NCBI RefSeq assembly: GCF_022965805.1
Contig: NC_133117.1
Coordinates: forward strand, 8,828,183-8,892,182
DNA: 64,000 nucleotides
Direction: 5' to 3'
DNA from: Primulina eburnea
Taxonomy: Eukaryota; Streptophyta; Magnoliopsida; Lamiales; Gesneriaceae
Part shown: piece after piece, positions 1 to 10,897 of the stretch
Position numbering within the stretch: position 1 is the first letter of the stretch
Layout of the letters: every line of letters starts with the position of its first letter
Translations under genes and position numbers: made by a program
Notes under the pieces: model-generated
Seen by the model: the letters and a program-made list of their open reading frames with translations, nothing else
What the model was told of the DNA's origin: nothing
Database searches by the model: none

Positions 1-830
1 AATCTAAATCACCCTCTCTGACTGACCGTTTGTCTGAGGATGGAAAGTAGTACTGAACAAAAGCTTCATACCCAACGCCTGGTGAATACTCTTCCAGAAT
101 ACATACGTAAATCTCGGATCCCTGTCTGACACGATGGACACTGGAATCCCATGCAGTCTGACTATCTCTCTAATATACAGATCTGCGTACTGAGTCATGG
201 TGAATGTCTTCTTGATCGGTAAGAAATGAGCCGACTTAGGAGTCGATCAACAATCACCCAGATAGCGTTAAACCCTCCAGTATTAATATTCTCCCATCAC
301 GTAATCCATAGTAATATTCTCCCATTTTCACTCGAGAATAGGGAGTGGTCTCAGATTCTCTGCAGGTTTCTGATGCTCTGCCTTGACCTGCTGACATGTC
401 AAACACTTGGATACAAACCGCAGAATATCTCTCTTCATGCCCGGCCACAAATACAGAGTCTGTAAATCCTTATATATCTTCGTACTCCAGAGATAGATGG
501 AGTACGGGGTGCTGTGGGCCTCACTCAAGATATCTGCTCAAAAGAAATCACTGTCAGGAACCCATAGGCGGTCCTTATATCTGACTATGTCATCCAAAAC
601 TGTATACAGTCTCTTGCCCTTAGCCTCGTCCCTCTGTCTCCACTTCTGTTACTGCTCATCAGAAGTCTGCCCTATCCGGATTTTGTCTCTCAAAGTCGGC
701 TGTACTGTCAGAGTAGCAAGATTCGGAGCCTCGCCCCTGGCATAAACTGCACACACAAATATCTGAATCTCAGCCTGTAACGGTCTCTGTCAGACAGATG
801 AGCTATCACTGCGTGCTTGTTGCTCAGAGC
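1..830 (-). pseudogene. Integrase domain of element A (broken, cut by window edge)
   Basis: Open pieces at 328-528 and 4-198 carry recognisable integrase segments. The first has the zinc-binding H2C2 region (WPGMKRDI, then CLTCQQ). The second has the second catalytic Asp context (IVSDRDPRFT) and the downstream FHPQTNGQSERV motif, which holds the catalytic Glu region. The frame is interrupted between them, around 200-330, and between 530 and 830. Integrase would insert the element's cDNA into the chromosome. The C-terminal part, including any chromodomain, lies before base 1. The homologous stretch of element C (20223-21729) shows the same arrangement. Confidence 0.8.
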
Positions 831-859
831 GTTTGCAACTGCATTAGCCTACCCCGATG

Positions 860-1183
860 TCAGCTAATGTCACAATCATAATCCTTCACCAGCTCAAGCC
901 ATCTCCTCTGACGCATGTCCAGTTCCTTCTGTGTGAAGAAGTACCTCAGGCTTTTATGATCTGTGAAAATCCTGCACTTCTCCCCATACAAATAGTGTCT
1001 CCAGATCTTCAGGGCAAATATCACTGCCGCTAGCTCTAGGTCATGAGTCGGATAATTCTTCTCATGAAACTTCTGCTGTCTGGACGCATAGGCTATCACT
1101 CTGTCCTGCTGCATCAGAACTGCGCCTAAACCAAGCTTCGATGCATCTGTATATACCACAAACTCTCCCTGCTCCGATGGCAT
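860..1183 (-). pseudogene. RNase H domain of element A
   Basis: The open stretch reads as the Ty3/gypsy RNase H: it starts near [15 protein letters not shown] (first catalytic Asp), continues with [20 protein letters not shown] (catalytic Glu) and ITDH-type [12 protein letters not shown] (third acidic residue), and ends with the [12 protein letters not shown] linker to integrase. RNase H degrades the RNA strand during reverse transcription. It follows the RT core directly and is joined to it by a short interrupted linker at 1184-1312. The expected acidic residues are visible, but the flanking frames are broken, so it cannot be made from this copy as a normal polyprotein. Confidence 0.85.
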
Positions 1184-1312
1184 AGCTAGCGCTGGTGGGG
1201 TGGTCTAGGTCTGCTTCAGTCGGTCAAAAGTCTCCTGACACTCAGATTCCCATATAAACTTGGCGTTCTTCTTCGTCAAAGCGGAAATAGGCACCGCAAT
1301 AGAAGAGAAGCC

Positions 1313-2282
1313 TTAGATGAACTTCCTGTAATACCCTGCCAATCCCAATAAACTGCGGATCTCTGTCACGCTCTTCGGAACTGGCCAATCTTTGACTGCC
1401 TCTACCTTGCTGGGGTCGAACTCAATGCCATCCTGAGATACAATGTGGCCCAAGAATGGCACCCTGTCAAGCCAGAACTCACACTTGCTGAACTTGGCAT
1501 AAAGTCGTCTATCCTGTAAAGTCTGCAATACTGTCCTCACGATTCATGAGATCCATGAAGATCGCTGGCGCGTTCGTTAGACCGAAGGGCATTAGCAAGA
1601 ACTCATAGTGCTCATAACGCGTTTGGAAAGCTGTCTTATGCACATATGACTCTCTCACTTTCAGCTGATGGTATCCAGATCGAATGTCTATCTTGGAGAA
1701 CACTGAGGCTCCCTGAAGCTGATCGAATAAGTCTTCGATCCTAGGTAATGGATACTTATTCTTCACTGTAGCTCTGTTCAGCTCTCGGTAGTCAATGCAC
1801 AGACGCATGCTGCCATCCTTCCTCTTAACAAATAACACTGGTGCGCCCCATGAGAAAAACCTAGGGCGAACGAAACCCTTATCCAGTAGATCCTGTATCT
1901 GATCCTTGAGCTCCTTCATCTCTGCAGGCGCTAATCGGTAGGGTGCCTTAGATATCGGCATTGTCTCTAGCATGAGCTCAATAGAGAATTCTACCTCTCT
2001 GTCTGGTGGAATGCCTGAAACATCGTCAGGGAACACGCTGGAGAACTCGCTGACCACATCTACATATTCCAGCCTCTGACTGACTGGCTTCGTCACTGAT
2101 ACAATGCTGGCTAAGAATGCCTGGCAGCCTCTCTTAATAAGCTTCCTCGCACACATGCAGGAAATGACGTGCGAGAGCTGCAGATGTCTAGCTGCCTCAT
2201 AGATAAGCGGCTTCCCACTGGTAGGTCTGACAGACACTAAACTCTGGCGAAAATCAATGAATGCTCCATGAGAAGAGAGCAA
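1313..2282 (-). pseudogene. Reverse transcriptase of element A, catalytic box deleted
   Basis: The RT fingers and palm are clear in 1509-2282: [11 protein letters not shown] linker, [45 protein letters not shown] and [18 protein letters not shown]. Just after MNR the sequence jumps to the segment that normally follows the FIDDILIYS box; the rest ([31 protein letters not shown]) continues in 1313-1540. Compared with element C (19386-19467), about 82 bases are missing at position ~1541, including the two catalytic aspartates. RT copies the RNA genome into cDNA, so this copy cannot encode an active enzyme. Upstream the frame is open back to the protease linker. Confidence 0.88.
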
Positions 2283-2300
2283 TCCATGTCCAGTATAATA

Positions 2301-2547
2301 TCAAACTCTGGCAGCGGTAGTACTACCAGATCTGCCCTTACTGTCTTCTGCTGCAATCTGAGCTCCAATCCTATCATTATCATGGATGTTTAACATCTGA
2401 TCCCCAGATGGAATCAATACTCGGAATCCTGAATCCATCACTACTGGTATATTCCTTAGTCGTTTCACGAAAGATTCAGATATAAACGAATGTGTAGCCC
2501 CTGAGTCTAGCAATCATGCTTGGCTACACCTGCAATATATATCCTAC
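2301..2547 (-). pseudogene. Aspartic protease region of element A
   Basis: The retroviral-type aspartic protease motif LLDSGATHSFIS (catalytic D-S-G) is present, followed by ESFVKRL and PSGDQM, as in Tekay/Del elements. The enzyme would cut the Gag-Pol polyprotein. The stretch between DQM and the RT linker contains frame breaks around 2283-2400. It starts directly after the putative intron at 2548-2862, with the GVATHA-like lead-in found in element C also present here. Confidence 0.75.
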
Positions 2548-2862
2548 ATGTGACAAAACATACCATTAAATCTAATACTGTTGAATTTAAATGATTCTTT
2601 ATCGACAATTAACCCAAAATCCTCAAAATATTAATGAATTAACCCAATTATCAATTCCCAAAATTCAAAATTCAGCCGCAGAAAAATCAAAATTTGTAAA
2701 TTAATCCCCAAAATTCCAGAAGTTCGAAAATAGTCCCAAACTAGGTAGAACAAGCATCCTAATTCTTTCTATGTTATCGATCCCAACAGTCAAATCACAT
2801 ACTGATCAAACAATTACATGCAAGCAAAGAGATAAATAAAAAGACTTAAGCGTAAAAGTTAC
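2548..2862 (-). other. Putative intron between gag and protease (element A copy)
   Basis: Between the open gag frame and the protease lies about 315 bases of AT-rich, stop-filled sequence. Minus-strand GTAAC begins it at 2862, and it ends at the position equivalent to the acceptor of element C. It is homologous along its length to 18111-18378 of element C. In A the acceptor CAG reads CAT (2550-2548), so this copy may have lost the splice site. The gag frame read into the segment stops within a few codons (2846). See the element C intron for the stronger evidence. Confidence 0.55.
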
Positions 2863-3907
2863 CAGTAATCAAAGTAGAGCCAGGCTCCGCCTCAGCCTCC
2901 TCGGTATGCATCACACATGTCCAGCCGGTAGTGGGACCCTTGATCTGAGGGCAATCTGCAGCCTTGTGCCCATCATGCTTGTATACGAAGCATCTGTAGG
3001 TGTCCCACATGCATTTTCCATAATGATATTTGTTGCACTGCTGACACGGTGGTCCCCCCTCCTGCCTAGGAGCCCCTCGTGCCGGGGGTGGTCGCTGGTA
3101 TCCTGGCCCCCTGTGTTGTCCCTGGGGATTCTGCTTCCCCTGCTGTCTCTGTTGCCATGTGTACTGCTTATTTTGTGGCTGTGCACTGGACTGGGCCTGA
3201 TGCTGCTTCCACTGCATCTCAAAATCTATGTCTCGCAATGCCTGCTCTGCCTGAAAAGCGCAGGTAGTGGCCTCGTCATAATCTGTCGGCCTCATCAGCA
3301 TGACGTCTCGGTGAATTGTGGGTCTCAGTCCATCGAAGAAATGCCTCAGCTTCTGGGCGGCATCCGCTGCTATCATGGGCACGAAGTGCCAGTACCTGTC
3401 AAACTTGCGGATGAACTCCGCCACTAATAAATCTGTCTGCTTGAGTCTCATGAACTCTCTCGTCAGGCGGCCCCTGACGTCATCTGTGAAATACTTCCCG
3501 AAAAGCATCTCCCTGAATCTGGCCCATGTGAGAGTAGCCACATCCCCAGCATGTGCGGCTCCCTCCCACCACAGGGACGCATCATCCCTCAGCATATAGA
3601 TGATGCACCTGACCTGGTCGCCATCCCTCACCTGAAAATAATCAAAATGCAACTTCATCGACCAAATCCATCCCTCTGCAACAAACGGATCAGTAGTACC
3701 CCTAATGGTTGTGGTGGAGGACCCCTACGGAACTGCTCAAAGATTTCAAGCTTGCTGTCTAGCAGCCTACTGTACCTACTCCAATAGTCTAGCCATACCC
3801 TCGAGAACTCCGGTAGCTGAGTCCCCTAATGGTGGTGGTGGAGGACCCCTGCCACCCTCAGGAATATCATCCACTCTGACCATCCTGGGCTCGCATCTGG
3901 GAGGCAT
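2846..3907 (-). pseudogene. Gag of element A
   Basis: Gag forms the virus-like particle that packages the element RNA. The start at 3907 (MPPR) matches the start in element C. The first ~80 codons are followed by nonsense codons around 3660-3790. From 3658 to 2846 the frame is open, with the gag core (MLRDDASLWWEG, then MLFGKYFTDDVR and LRHFFDGLRP), a glutamine-rich linker, and a double Cys-His region near the end. The second knuckle has Tyr in place of its second Cys (CFVYKHDGHKAADC), so it is probably unable to bind zinc normally. The frame stops shortly after LITG at the putative intron. Confidence 0.85.
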
Positions 3908-4153
3908 ATCTGAATACAGTCCAATTAAAACGTAACCCATCGTGAAATTAATCTAGTTTTGAGAATAATGGACCTTAAATCGTAAAAACAGTTAAAACAT
4001 GAGTAGTAAATCATCATAATGCGTAAATCATGAAATCATGCAGGTGATAACAATAAATCATTTAAAACATTTAAATCGTAAAGCTTACAGACTTGAGGCT
4101 TTGAAGACTGAGCAGCAGAAGCTGGCGGTGACACAACCCTATACAGGACCCTT

Positions 4154-4165
4154 GCTCTGATACCA
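4154..4165 (-). other. Primer binding site of element A
   Basis: On the minus strand this reads TGGTATCAGAGC, the sequence complementary to the 3' end of plant initiator tRNA-Met that is used by many plant retrotransposons. It lies two bases inside the LTR end at 4168. Confidence 0.88.
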
Positions 4166-4167
4166 AC

Positions 4168-6730
4168 TTAAACTTCTACTCGTTTTATATTGTGGAAATA
4201 TATGTATATATTTTAAAGCTCTCATTTTATAAACAACATTTAAAAATGATCGTGTTTGTTTGGAAATGATAATATCGCAGTTAAAACTAACCAATTATCA
4301 ACGTAAACGTAAATGAGTAAAAATCATGAAATCCTCAACGTAAATAAAATGTTTAACTCCTCTCCAAAATCATCACTCAAAATGCAGAAAAACGTGCGGT
4401 CCTCGGGTTATGTCATCGCACCAGGGCTGCCTACTCAGAGTTCAGCACCTCCTGTGTCCTGCTCAAAATGCTCACCTACATCACACATGCCTAGTGAGTC
4501 TAAAGACTCAACACAGCTGTACCAGTAATAACAAGTACATATACGTAGCAAACATCAGCGAAAAATAACATAATGAACATACATTTCAGGTCTGCAATAA
4601 AATCGTATACATAAGCGTGTCTTGTCAAAGCATGGTAAAAATTATAGCATGTATAATCGTATCATCATATACGTGTTCAATTACTTAATTTGAATTATGT
4701 ACTTTAGTTGTTACTTTCGTATCATCGTGTCATCATGTCAGTCGATGGATCCATCTACGTGTAATCGCGGTACACGGCGGCGAGGATCATCAGCGACGGC
4801 ATCACCCGCCCACTGAGTCCGGGCCTTACCTGTCATCGTGTCATCGTGTTAGTCACATCTAAATCGCTTCTTTCAAAACGTTTTATCATAATCATCACTT
4901 AAATGAAAACATGCATATACATAATTTTTTTCCTTTAAACCAAGCATGCAACGTGATTATCATATGGCGTAAAAATCATAAACATAATGCATAAAAATTT
5001 AAAATAACATAAATTTGTGCTCAGAGCGTTGCCATGCCAAAATCTCACCCCGGATACAAAATGATCATTTTTTCCCTGGAAACCCAAAAATTATCGTTTT
5101 AACCCTTTATCTCTAAAGTTTACCCGAGGTTTACCAAACTCCTTAAAATGACACAAAACATTTTAAAAGAATTCTTAGACATAAACTCGAGCCAAAATCA
5201 CAGCTTATCTAATTCGTTTTAAAACTCGGATCGGGGTCCCGGTTTTAATCCAAATGGATCCAAAATTTACCCAAATCTTCTACAACTTTTACCATATCTA
5301 AAAAACACTAAATAGGTCCTAAAACAATGTCATTAGGCTCCCCAAACCCATAGATAAAATTCCAGAACATGACAAAACTCTCGGTCCTATCTTAACTCAC
5401 CACCTCATGCACGCATTTCTCCCAAAAACTCACGCCTCAGGCTATACCCGTCGTTCCAGCCATGAACCCACCTACTGTGGACCTAGACCAGACACCAAGG
5501 AACGCCCTTGAACCAAGCAACCCGCCCCATGCAAATTACAACCCCCCCTACACTCGCTATTCTCCCCCAAGCAACTTAACCGAAGCCAACTTCTACCCTT
5601 TCGTTCCACAGCACCTGGGATGGGTCCAAATCAAGCCGAGTTATTTCGAGCCTTGTCTCAGACCCACCAGGGGTTGGACTAAGCCTCAGCGAGGTCCCTG
5701 CCATGTGGGTCGAACCTTACACGCCGTACCACTCAAGATATAGCCACCCGAGAAGAAATCGTCTCTCGTCCCTACACCCGTACGCATCGATAACCTTCCT
5801 ACCCCTCATGACAGCAACATGACCTTACCAGCAGCCTCTAGACAATCAAGGACCGCAGCCCCTTGCACCAAGAATTGAGAAAAACGTGAGTTATGCAAGA
5901 AATGCATTGCATGAAAAAAAATCGAAAATCCTACATGTTATTGGTTGGATCGAAAGTTTTGCTGCATTTTTAACACACAACAGCATGTATTTAGCATATG
6001 AGATGTAAAAACGAGAGTACAATGCGTGCCTTAGGTAGTTGATGAACGAAACGAGACGGAGGGGACACCGGGGAACTTTTATTTGCAAGAATGGTGAAGA
6101 AATCCGATTCTTTCAGCTGCTGGGGATGAATCCGAGGGGAGGGGTTTTGAAAACGATGGTGTCGGCTGGTGAAACTATTAGGTTTAGGTTAAAGTGTATT
6201 TTGGTGGTTAATTATATAATAAACTAATAGATAATGGGCCCTAATTTTGTAATTAAAAGTTTTAAAAAATAACTAAGACCAATAACCTTAAAAGTAGGCC
6301 TATTAAAACCAAACGCACTCTCGAAAATTATTTCGTGTTGGAAAGATTTTTAAAATATAAGCTGAACCCTTAAAAAGTCATCTGATTCGATAGAATTCAC
6401 GTAGCGTTAAAAATAAAAATCCTATTGGTAAAAATACCCAAAAATTCTCAATTTTGAAAATTACACTTATAAACGCTTTAAATTAATTTATAAAAATAAA
6501 TCGTGTAATTAAAATAATTTTCCTGAAAATTATCCGGTCTCCGTCCTTCGTCCGAGCGTGAAATGCATATAGAAACCCTAATGCATGAACTTTAGAAAAT
6601 TCACGAATTAAATCCTATCATTCATGAATTATGCATAAAATGCATAAAAATAATTAAACACATAATGAAAAAATAAAAATTCTAAATTGCATGCATTCAA
6701 GTTATGTGAATTAAATTTCTGGACCTTACA
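4168..6730 (-). repeat. 5' LTR of element A (Tekay-type family)
   Basis: The minus-strand start TGTAAGGTCCAGAAATTTAA at 6730 matches the LTR starts at 14259, 21765 and 51253. The other end lies beside the primer site. The length is about 2.56 kb, similar to the solo copy at 51253-53817. The expected terminal CA near 4168 reads AA, a decay change. No convincing gene is seen inside. An open frame on the opposite strand at 5462-5743 corresponds to antisense frames also seen in the other copies. Confidence 0.88.
4469..4510 (-). promoter_or_regulatory. Conserved LTR hairpin plus donor-like motif
   Basis: On the minus strand a GAGTCTTTAGACTC stem-loop is followed by GTGATGTAGGTGAG. The same block occurs at the equivalent place in three other LTRs of the window (16528, 24737, 53478), although the surrounding LTR sequence has diverged. 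Its role is unknown. The AG/GTGAG end resembles a 5' splice donor. Confidence 0.4.
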
Positions 6731-7774
6731 AGAGAAGTTGTCCAATCCAAATCACAATGGGAAGTAAGAATCAAGGCACTCATGACAGGAAGCAGAATAC
6801 CATGGCCATGTGCCTTTTTTATATATCTCACAACACGAAGTGCAACATCCATGTGAGACGTTTGGGACTGTTTGAATCCTGCCTCAACCATCACACTAGC
6901 AAATTTGTGATTCCATTGATGAGACGCTTGCTTGAGGCCATACAAGGACTTACGCACTTTGAAAACTTTATTAGTCTCGTGAACTTTATATCCCGGTGGC
7001 ACATACATGAAAATCTCCTCATCCAAATCTCCTTGGAGAAATGCATTTGCCACATCCATTTGACTAAGGCTAGCTCCATCGATTAATTGCTGCTAAGGCC
7101 AATAAACATCGAATGGTAACAATTTTGGCCGTGGAAGAAAATGTATCATGAAAATCTATGCCTCGAAGTTGAATATAGCCCTTTGCAACTAATCTCGCTT
7201 TACATGGATCAACCTTCCCATCCGACAGATATTTTATCTTGTAAACCCATCGACAACCAACGGGCTTATAATTTTAAGATAAATCCACCACCATCCATGT
7301 GTGATTGGATTCCAAGGCTGCAAATTCTAAGTTCATATCTTCCCTCCATCTAGGGCCGACGACTGCCTCGTGATAAAATCGGGGCTCGGTCATAGAAAAA
7401 ATGGCAGCCACAAATTTTTTATAAGAGGGAGAAAAGTTGGAATATTGTAAATGATGTGATATAGGATAGATATAAGAAGCCAAATTGGATTGGGATAAAG
7501 AAGGACAAGAATAATCAGTGGTCCAAATAGGAGGACAAGTGGTGCGAGTTGATCTTCGTGGCTGTACCATGGAGCTATTAGATGGTGTAGGGACTGTGGG
7601 AGGATCAGTGGATGACTCAAGGATAGAATCTGAATTTCCATGATTCGAAGAGTCCATGAAAGTTAATGGATGAGAACAAAATTGAGGTGGATCCCTTGAC
7701 TGAGCAAAAGGAAAGTAGTCCTCATAAAACACAACATCTCTTGATATCAAGAATCTATTTTTTTTAAGATACAT
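6731..7774 (-). pseudogene. Copia B integrase C-terminus, RT and start of RNase H, internally deleted
   Basis: From 7774 down, the frame opens at the end of integrase (FLISRDVVFYEDYFPF), runs through a low-complexity Ser/Pro linker into the start of RT (WREDMNLEFAALESNHTW) and breaks near 7274. RT resumes at 7059 with MDVANAFLQGDLDEEIFM, YVPPGY and VRKSLYGLKQA. After GFKQSQ it jumps straight to MDVALRVVRYIK, which in copia elements lies well after the YVDD catalytic box. The box and about a hundred residues are therefore missing near 6870. The RNase H-like tail (CDLDW) ends at the element A insertion. Confidence 0.85.
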
Positions 7775-8610
7775 GCCTTTATATCCCTTTTGAAAACTAG
7801 AATAACCCTAAAAAACACATTCATTTGCTCGGGGATAAAACTTATGGTCACGAGTCAATGTTGTGGCATAATAAAGGCAACCAAAGACTCGAAGATGAGA
7901 GTACAAGGGAGGCTTACAAAACAGTATTTCGAATGGTGTTTGGTTTCAAATAAGGAGAGTAGGAGTATGTTTGATGAGGTAGACCACAGTCAAAACACAA
8001 TCCCCCCCAATTTAAGTGGAAGTGATGCTTGAAATCGCAAGGACCTTGCTATGTCGATAATATGTCGATGTTTCCTTTCAACCACACCATTTTGTTGTGG
8101 TGTATATGGACAAGAACTTTGGTGTATGACTCCAAGGGAAGAAAAAAAGGAACTACACTCAGATTTGAAAAAATCAGAGCCGTTATCAATGCGAATAACT
8201 TTGATACATTGGGAAAATTGATTCCGCACCATAGCAAAAAAATGTTGGAGGATGCGGAATATATCCAGTTTGGAATGTATGAGAAACACCCAAGTCCTTC
8301 GAGAAAAGTCATCAACAATCGTGACGAAATAACGTTCATCGTTGTAAGTGGGTACCCGAAACGGACCCAAAATATCCATATGCAACAATTGAAAAAAATG
8401 TGAAGATGAAGACATACTTTTCTGTGGAAAGCTTGATCTAGTTTGTTTAGCTTGGGGACAAATGAGGCAAAACCTCAAAACAGAATTTGTCAACATAAAT
8501 GACAACATATTCATTCTAGCAATGGACATATGTCCAAGTCTCTTATGCCAAAACTCATTACTAATGGTTATGCAAGAAACAACAATATGTGGAGTGGAAA
8601 ATGCATACAT
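7775..8610 (-). pseudogene. Copia B GAG-pre-integrase and integrase core
   Basis: The open stretch 7990-8610 begins with the HHCC zinc region (LGHMSIARMN, then CLICPQAKQ) and contains all three catalytic contexts of the DDE integrase core: HMDILGP, RIDNGSDF and QQNGVVERKHRHI. The C-terminal part between 7990 and 7775 is frame-shifted. The enzyme would insert the copia cDNA. The core is the best-preserved part of element B. Confidence 0.88.
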
Positions 8611-9095
8611 TGGGAGTATAAAGAAGGCGTGATAGTTTTCATATTTGCATACATAGAGGGCATAGTGGTGAGATGATAAAGGCCATGTTTCTCCTTACCA
8701 ATCCCCATGATCCTCCCACTGTTGAGGTCCTGAAAAATGCAAAGATGTGGATAAAAGATTATAGAACAATTATGAGTTTTGGTGAATTGAGAGATGGACA
8801 ACAAATTGAAATGAAACTGAGGAATGTACAAAACATTAGGGAGAGTGATTGAAGTGGATAAAACTACTGAACCCATTTTGGTAACGTGGATTAGATTACC
8901 ATTTGGCAGTCGAACAGAGCTATTGGAGTTAGGCAAGGACCTAGGGTCTTGCAACAACAAGGAATTATCAGTCATATGTTCAGTTGCCCCTGTATCCACT
9001 AGCCAATTTGTGCCACAAAGTGTATCAAGATTACCTGCCATATTTGTCACTGGTTTAGTAGGATCCTGCCCTGCAGACCCGCCCAACAACTTCAT
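8568..9095 (-). pseudogene. Copia B aspartic protease region
   Basis: Contains the protease signature WLVDTGATEHMT (catalytic D-T-G) followed by LPNGNLIHVTKMG and LPNVLYIPQFHFNLLSISQ, the usual copia protease to GAG-pre-integrase passage. The C-terminal portion after LYHLTT drops out of the integrase frame around 8610, where the two open frames overlap. It would process the copia polyprotein. Confidence 0.85.
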
Positions 9096-10041
9096 TATTT
9101 CATCATACTGAGGAGTAAAAATGGAGTGGTGTTGATGATTTCTGGATTTAGCTTCTCTGTTTGTGTTTCAGTAACCATGTGCACATCATTATTACCCCTC
9201 CTTGGTTTAGTAATATCCTTGGCTAATGTCCTAGGCCCTCGAAACTGTTGAGGTTTGTACAAACGATGACCCGGCGGGTAACCAACAAGTTTATAGCAAT
9301 TTCTCTTAGAATGACCAGCCAAATGGCAGTACTCACATGTAACCACATCTGTCTTACGTCCATCCACTTTGTTTTGGAAGGAATAAAAAACTGATGGAGG
9401 AGGTTCAATGACCAACAATGATCTAGTCGATTCTTCTGAGATATAATAGAAAAGGCTTGTCCTACATTTGGTAACGGATCCATCATCAGAATCTTGCTTC
9501 GAATAAGGACGTAACTATCGTTCAATCCAAGAAAAAACTGGAGCAACTTTTGTTGATGATCATGATCAACATATTTACGGGAAGTATCATACGCACACAA
9601 AGGAAGAGTAATGTACGATGCATATTCATCCAGAGTTGTTTGAGTTTACAGTAGTATGTAGAAATAGAGAGATTACCCTGACGCAATCCTCCGATCACCA
9701 TGTGGATTGCAAAAATTCAAGATCCATTCACTTTATCAAATTGTTCCTTCAAATCCTTCCAAACAGCTGATGCATCAGTTGAATATACGATTCCCCCAAA
9801 TATCTCTTTGGAAACCTGTATTCATGATCCACGACAACACCAATGCATTACATTGTTCCCACTGGTTTAGCGTAAGGTTTCCGGCTGCTAGACATTGGCA
9901 AGTTCCATCAATAAGTGCCAAATTATTTTTCGCATGCAACGCAATCAACATAACACGAACCCACACTCCGTAATTCTCAACACCAGTCAACTGTTCAATG
10001 ATGATGTTTATTCCTGGAGTATCAGAAGGTTGGATTGACAA
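9095..10041 (-). pseudogene. Copia B gag
   Basis: A start at 10041 leads into the copia gag N-terminus (LTGVENYGVWVRVMLIAL, of the gag-polypeptide/UBN2 type). The frame breaks around 9601-9774. It resumes with LQFFLGLNDSYVLIRSKILM and then, after another shift, the zinc knuckle CEYCHLAGHSKRNC (CX2CX4HX4C). Gag packages element RNA. At least two frame changes separate the pieces, so this is a pseudogene. Confidence 0.85.
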
Positions 10042-10253
10042 AATATCACTGAAATTGTTGAAATTTGCCGTGGATTAAGAACAACCGAGGAGAGCTACAG
10101 AAAAATTCCTAAGATAAACCGCGAATCACGTAAAAATATCGCAATTAATCAACAAATTTCTGAAATACGGCACATCCGAGCTACAGTAGCAAAAAATTCT
10201 GAAGGAAGATGAATCTCCGACGCAAAATTCAGAAGCGATGCTCTAGATATCTC

Positions 10254-10265
10254 GCTCTGATACCA
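10254..10265 (-). other. Primer binding site of copia B
   Basis: The minus strand reads TGGTATCAGAGC immediately next to the LTR end, complementary to initiator tRNA-Met. Confidence 0.88.
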
Positions 10266-10431
10266 TGTTAAAGAAGGTGAAAGATGAAGAAACTAAAGTC
10301 TACTGTCATTGAAGTGAGCTAGAAAGCTAGCTATTATTGCTGGTACAAAGTTACATTTATACATTTTTCTCATTAAATGAACAAGCGTGATACTCATTAA
10401 GAGAAACACAAAACATGACTTATAACCAACA
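10266..10431 (-). repeat. Short 5' LTR of copia B
   Basis: A 166-bp unit that begins TGTTGG and ends TTTAACA on the minus strand (TG..CA termini), directly beside the primer site. A TATAAATG box lies in its middle part, a likely Pol II promoter. The partner LTR is not in the window, so the outer boundary at 10431 is inferred from the TG terminus only. Confidence 0.7.
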
Positions 10432-10617
10432 AAGAGTAACTTGAATTACACTTATCGATAATAAGTTACCAGCGTAGATGGAAATTGTAAAAAGAAAATC
10501 AGCTTTTCGCCGTCGTTGTATTCTTTTATTATCATTTTTTCTCTGTGTACTCCCACCGCTGAAGAAAATTTGGTTGTATAACAAATGCCTGTGATCGTGT
10601 CGTTTTTATATTCGATT

Positions 10618-10669
10618 GAACGCACACTTATGATAAAATGTCCTAAAACTTTCTCAAAATTACGCGGAA

Positions 10670-10721
<52 letters not shown>

Positions 10722-10798
10722 AATTGAGCATCCAATGGGTGAGTGACACCTCATAGGTGCTCACATAGGTGTGCACGGTAGGTGTGCAGCATATAAAA

Positions 10799-10829
<31 letters not shown>

Positions 10830-10897
10830 TGGCTTGAACGCACACTTATGAAAAAACGTCCTTAAACTTTCTCAAAATTACGAGGAAACTTTATATA
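10618..10897. repeat. Local duplication with two (TA)n microsatellites
   Basis: A block of about 62 bases starting GAACGCACACTTATG at 10618 recurs at 10836 with a few changes. Each copy ends in CTTTATATA. (TA)n runs occupy 10673-10719 and 10802-10829. Open frames made of Ile/Tyr repeats in this stretch are only translated TA repeat. Confidence 0.85.

Larger units (their letters stand above)
1..6730 (-). mobile_element. Ty3/gypsy Tekay/Del-type retrotransposon A (5' LTR, gag, pol; 3' end outside window)
   Basis: Read on the minus strand, the order is LTR (6730-4168), tRNA-Met-type primer site (4165-4154), gag, protease, RT, RNase H, integrase, running off the window at base 1. This gag-PR-RT-RH-IN order is that of Ty3/gypsy. 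The gag zinc knuckle, the VSDRD integrase motif and close similarity to element C, whose integrase ends in a chromodomain-like segment, place it with Tekay/Del chromoviruses. The LTR begins TGTAAGGTC and its outer edge falls inside a copia reverse transcriptase gene (element B), so A inserted into B. Several stops and an internal RT deletion make it non-autonomous. The second LTR and any target-site duplication lie outside the window. Confidence 0.9.
6731..10431 (-). mobile_element. Ty1/copia retrotransposon B, truncated by element A
   Basis: On the minus strand the order is short LTR (10431-10266), tRNA-Met primer site, gag, protease, integrase, RT. Integrase before RT is diagnostic of Ty1/copia. 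The RT/RNase H end is interrupted at 6730 by the LTR of element A. The distal part and the second LTR would lie beyond that insertion, outside the window. Frames are broken at several points. Confidence 0.9.

Noticed and set aside
2906..3599. Plus-strand open frames over the gag of element A
   Set aside because: They lie opposite clearly recognisable minus-strand gag and have no domain of their own.
10452..10845. Open frames rich in Ile-Tyr repeats
   Set aside because: They are translations of the (TA)n microsatellites.
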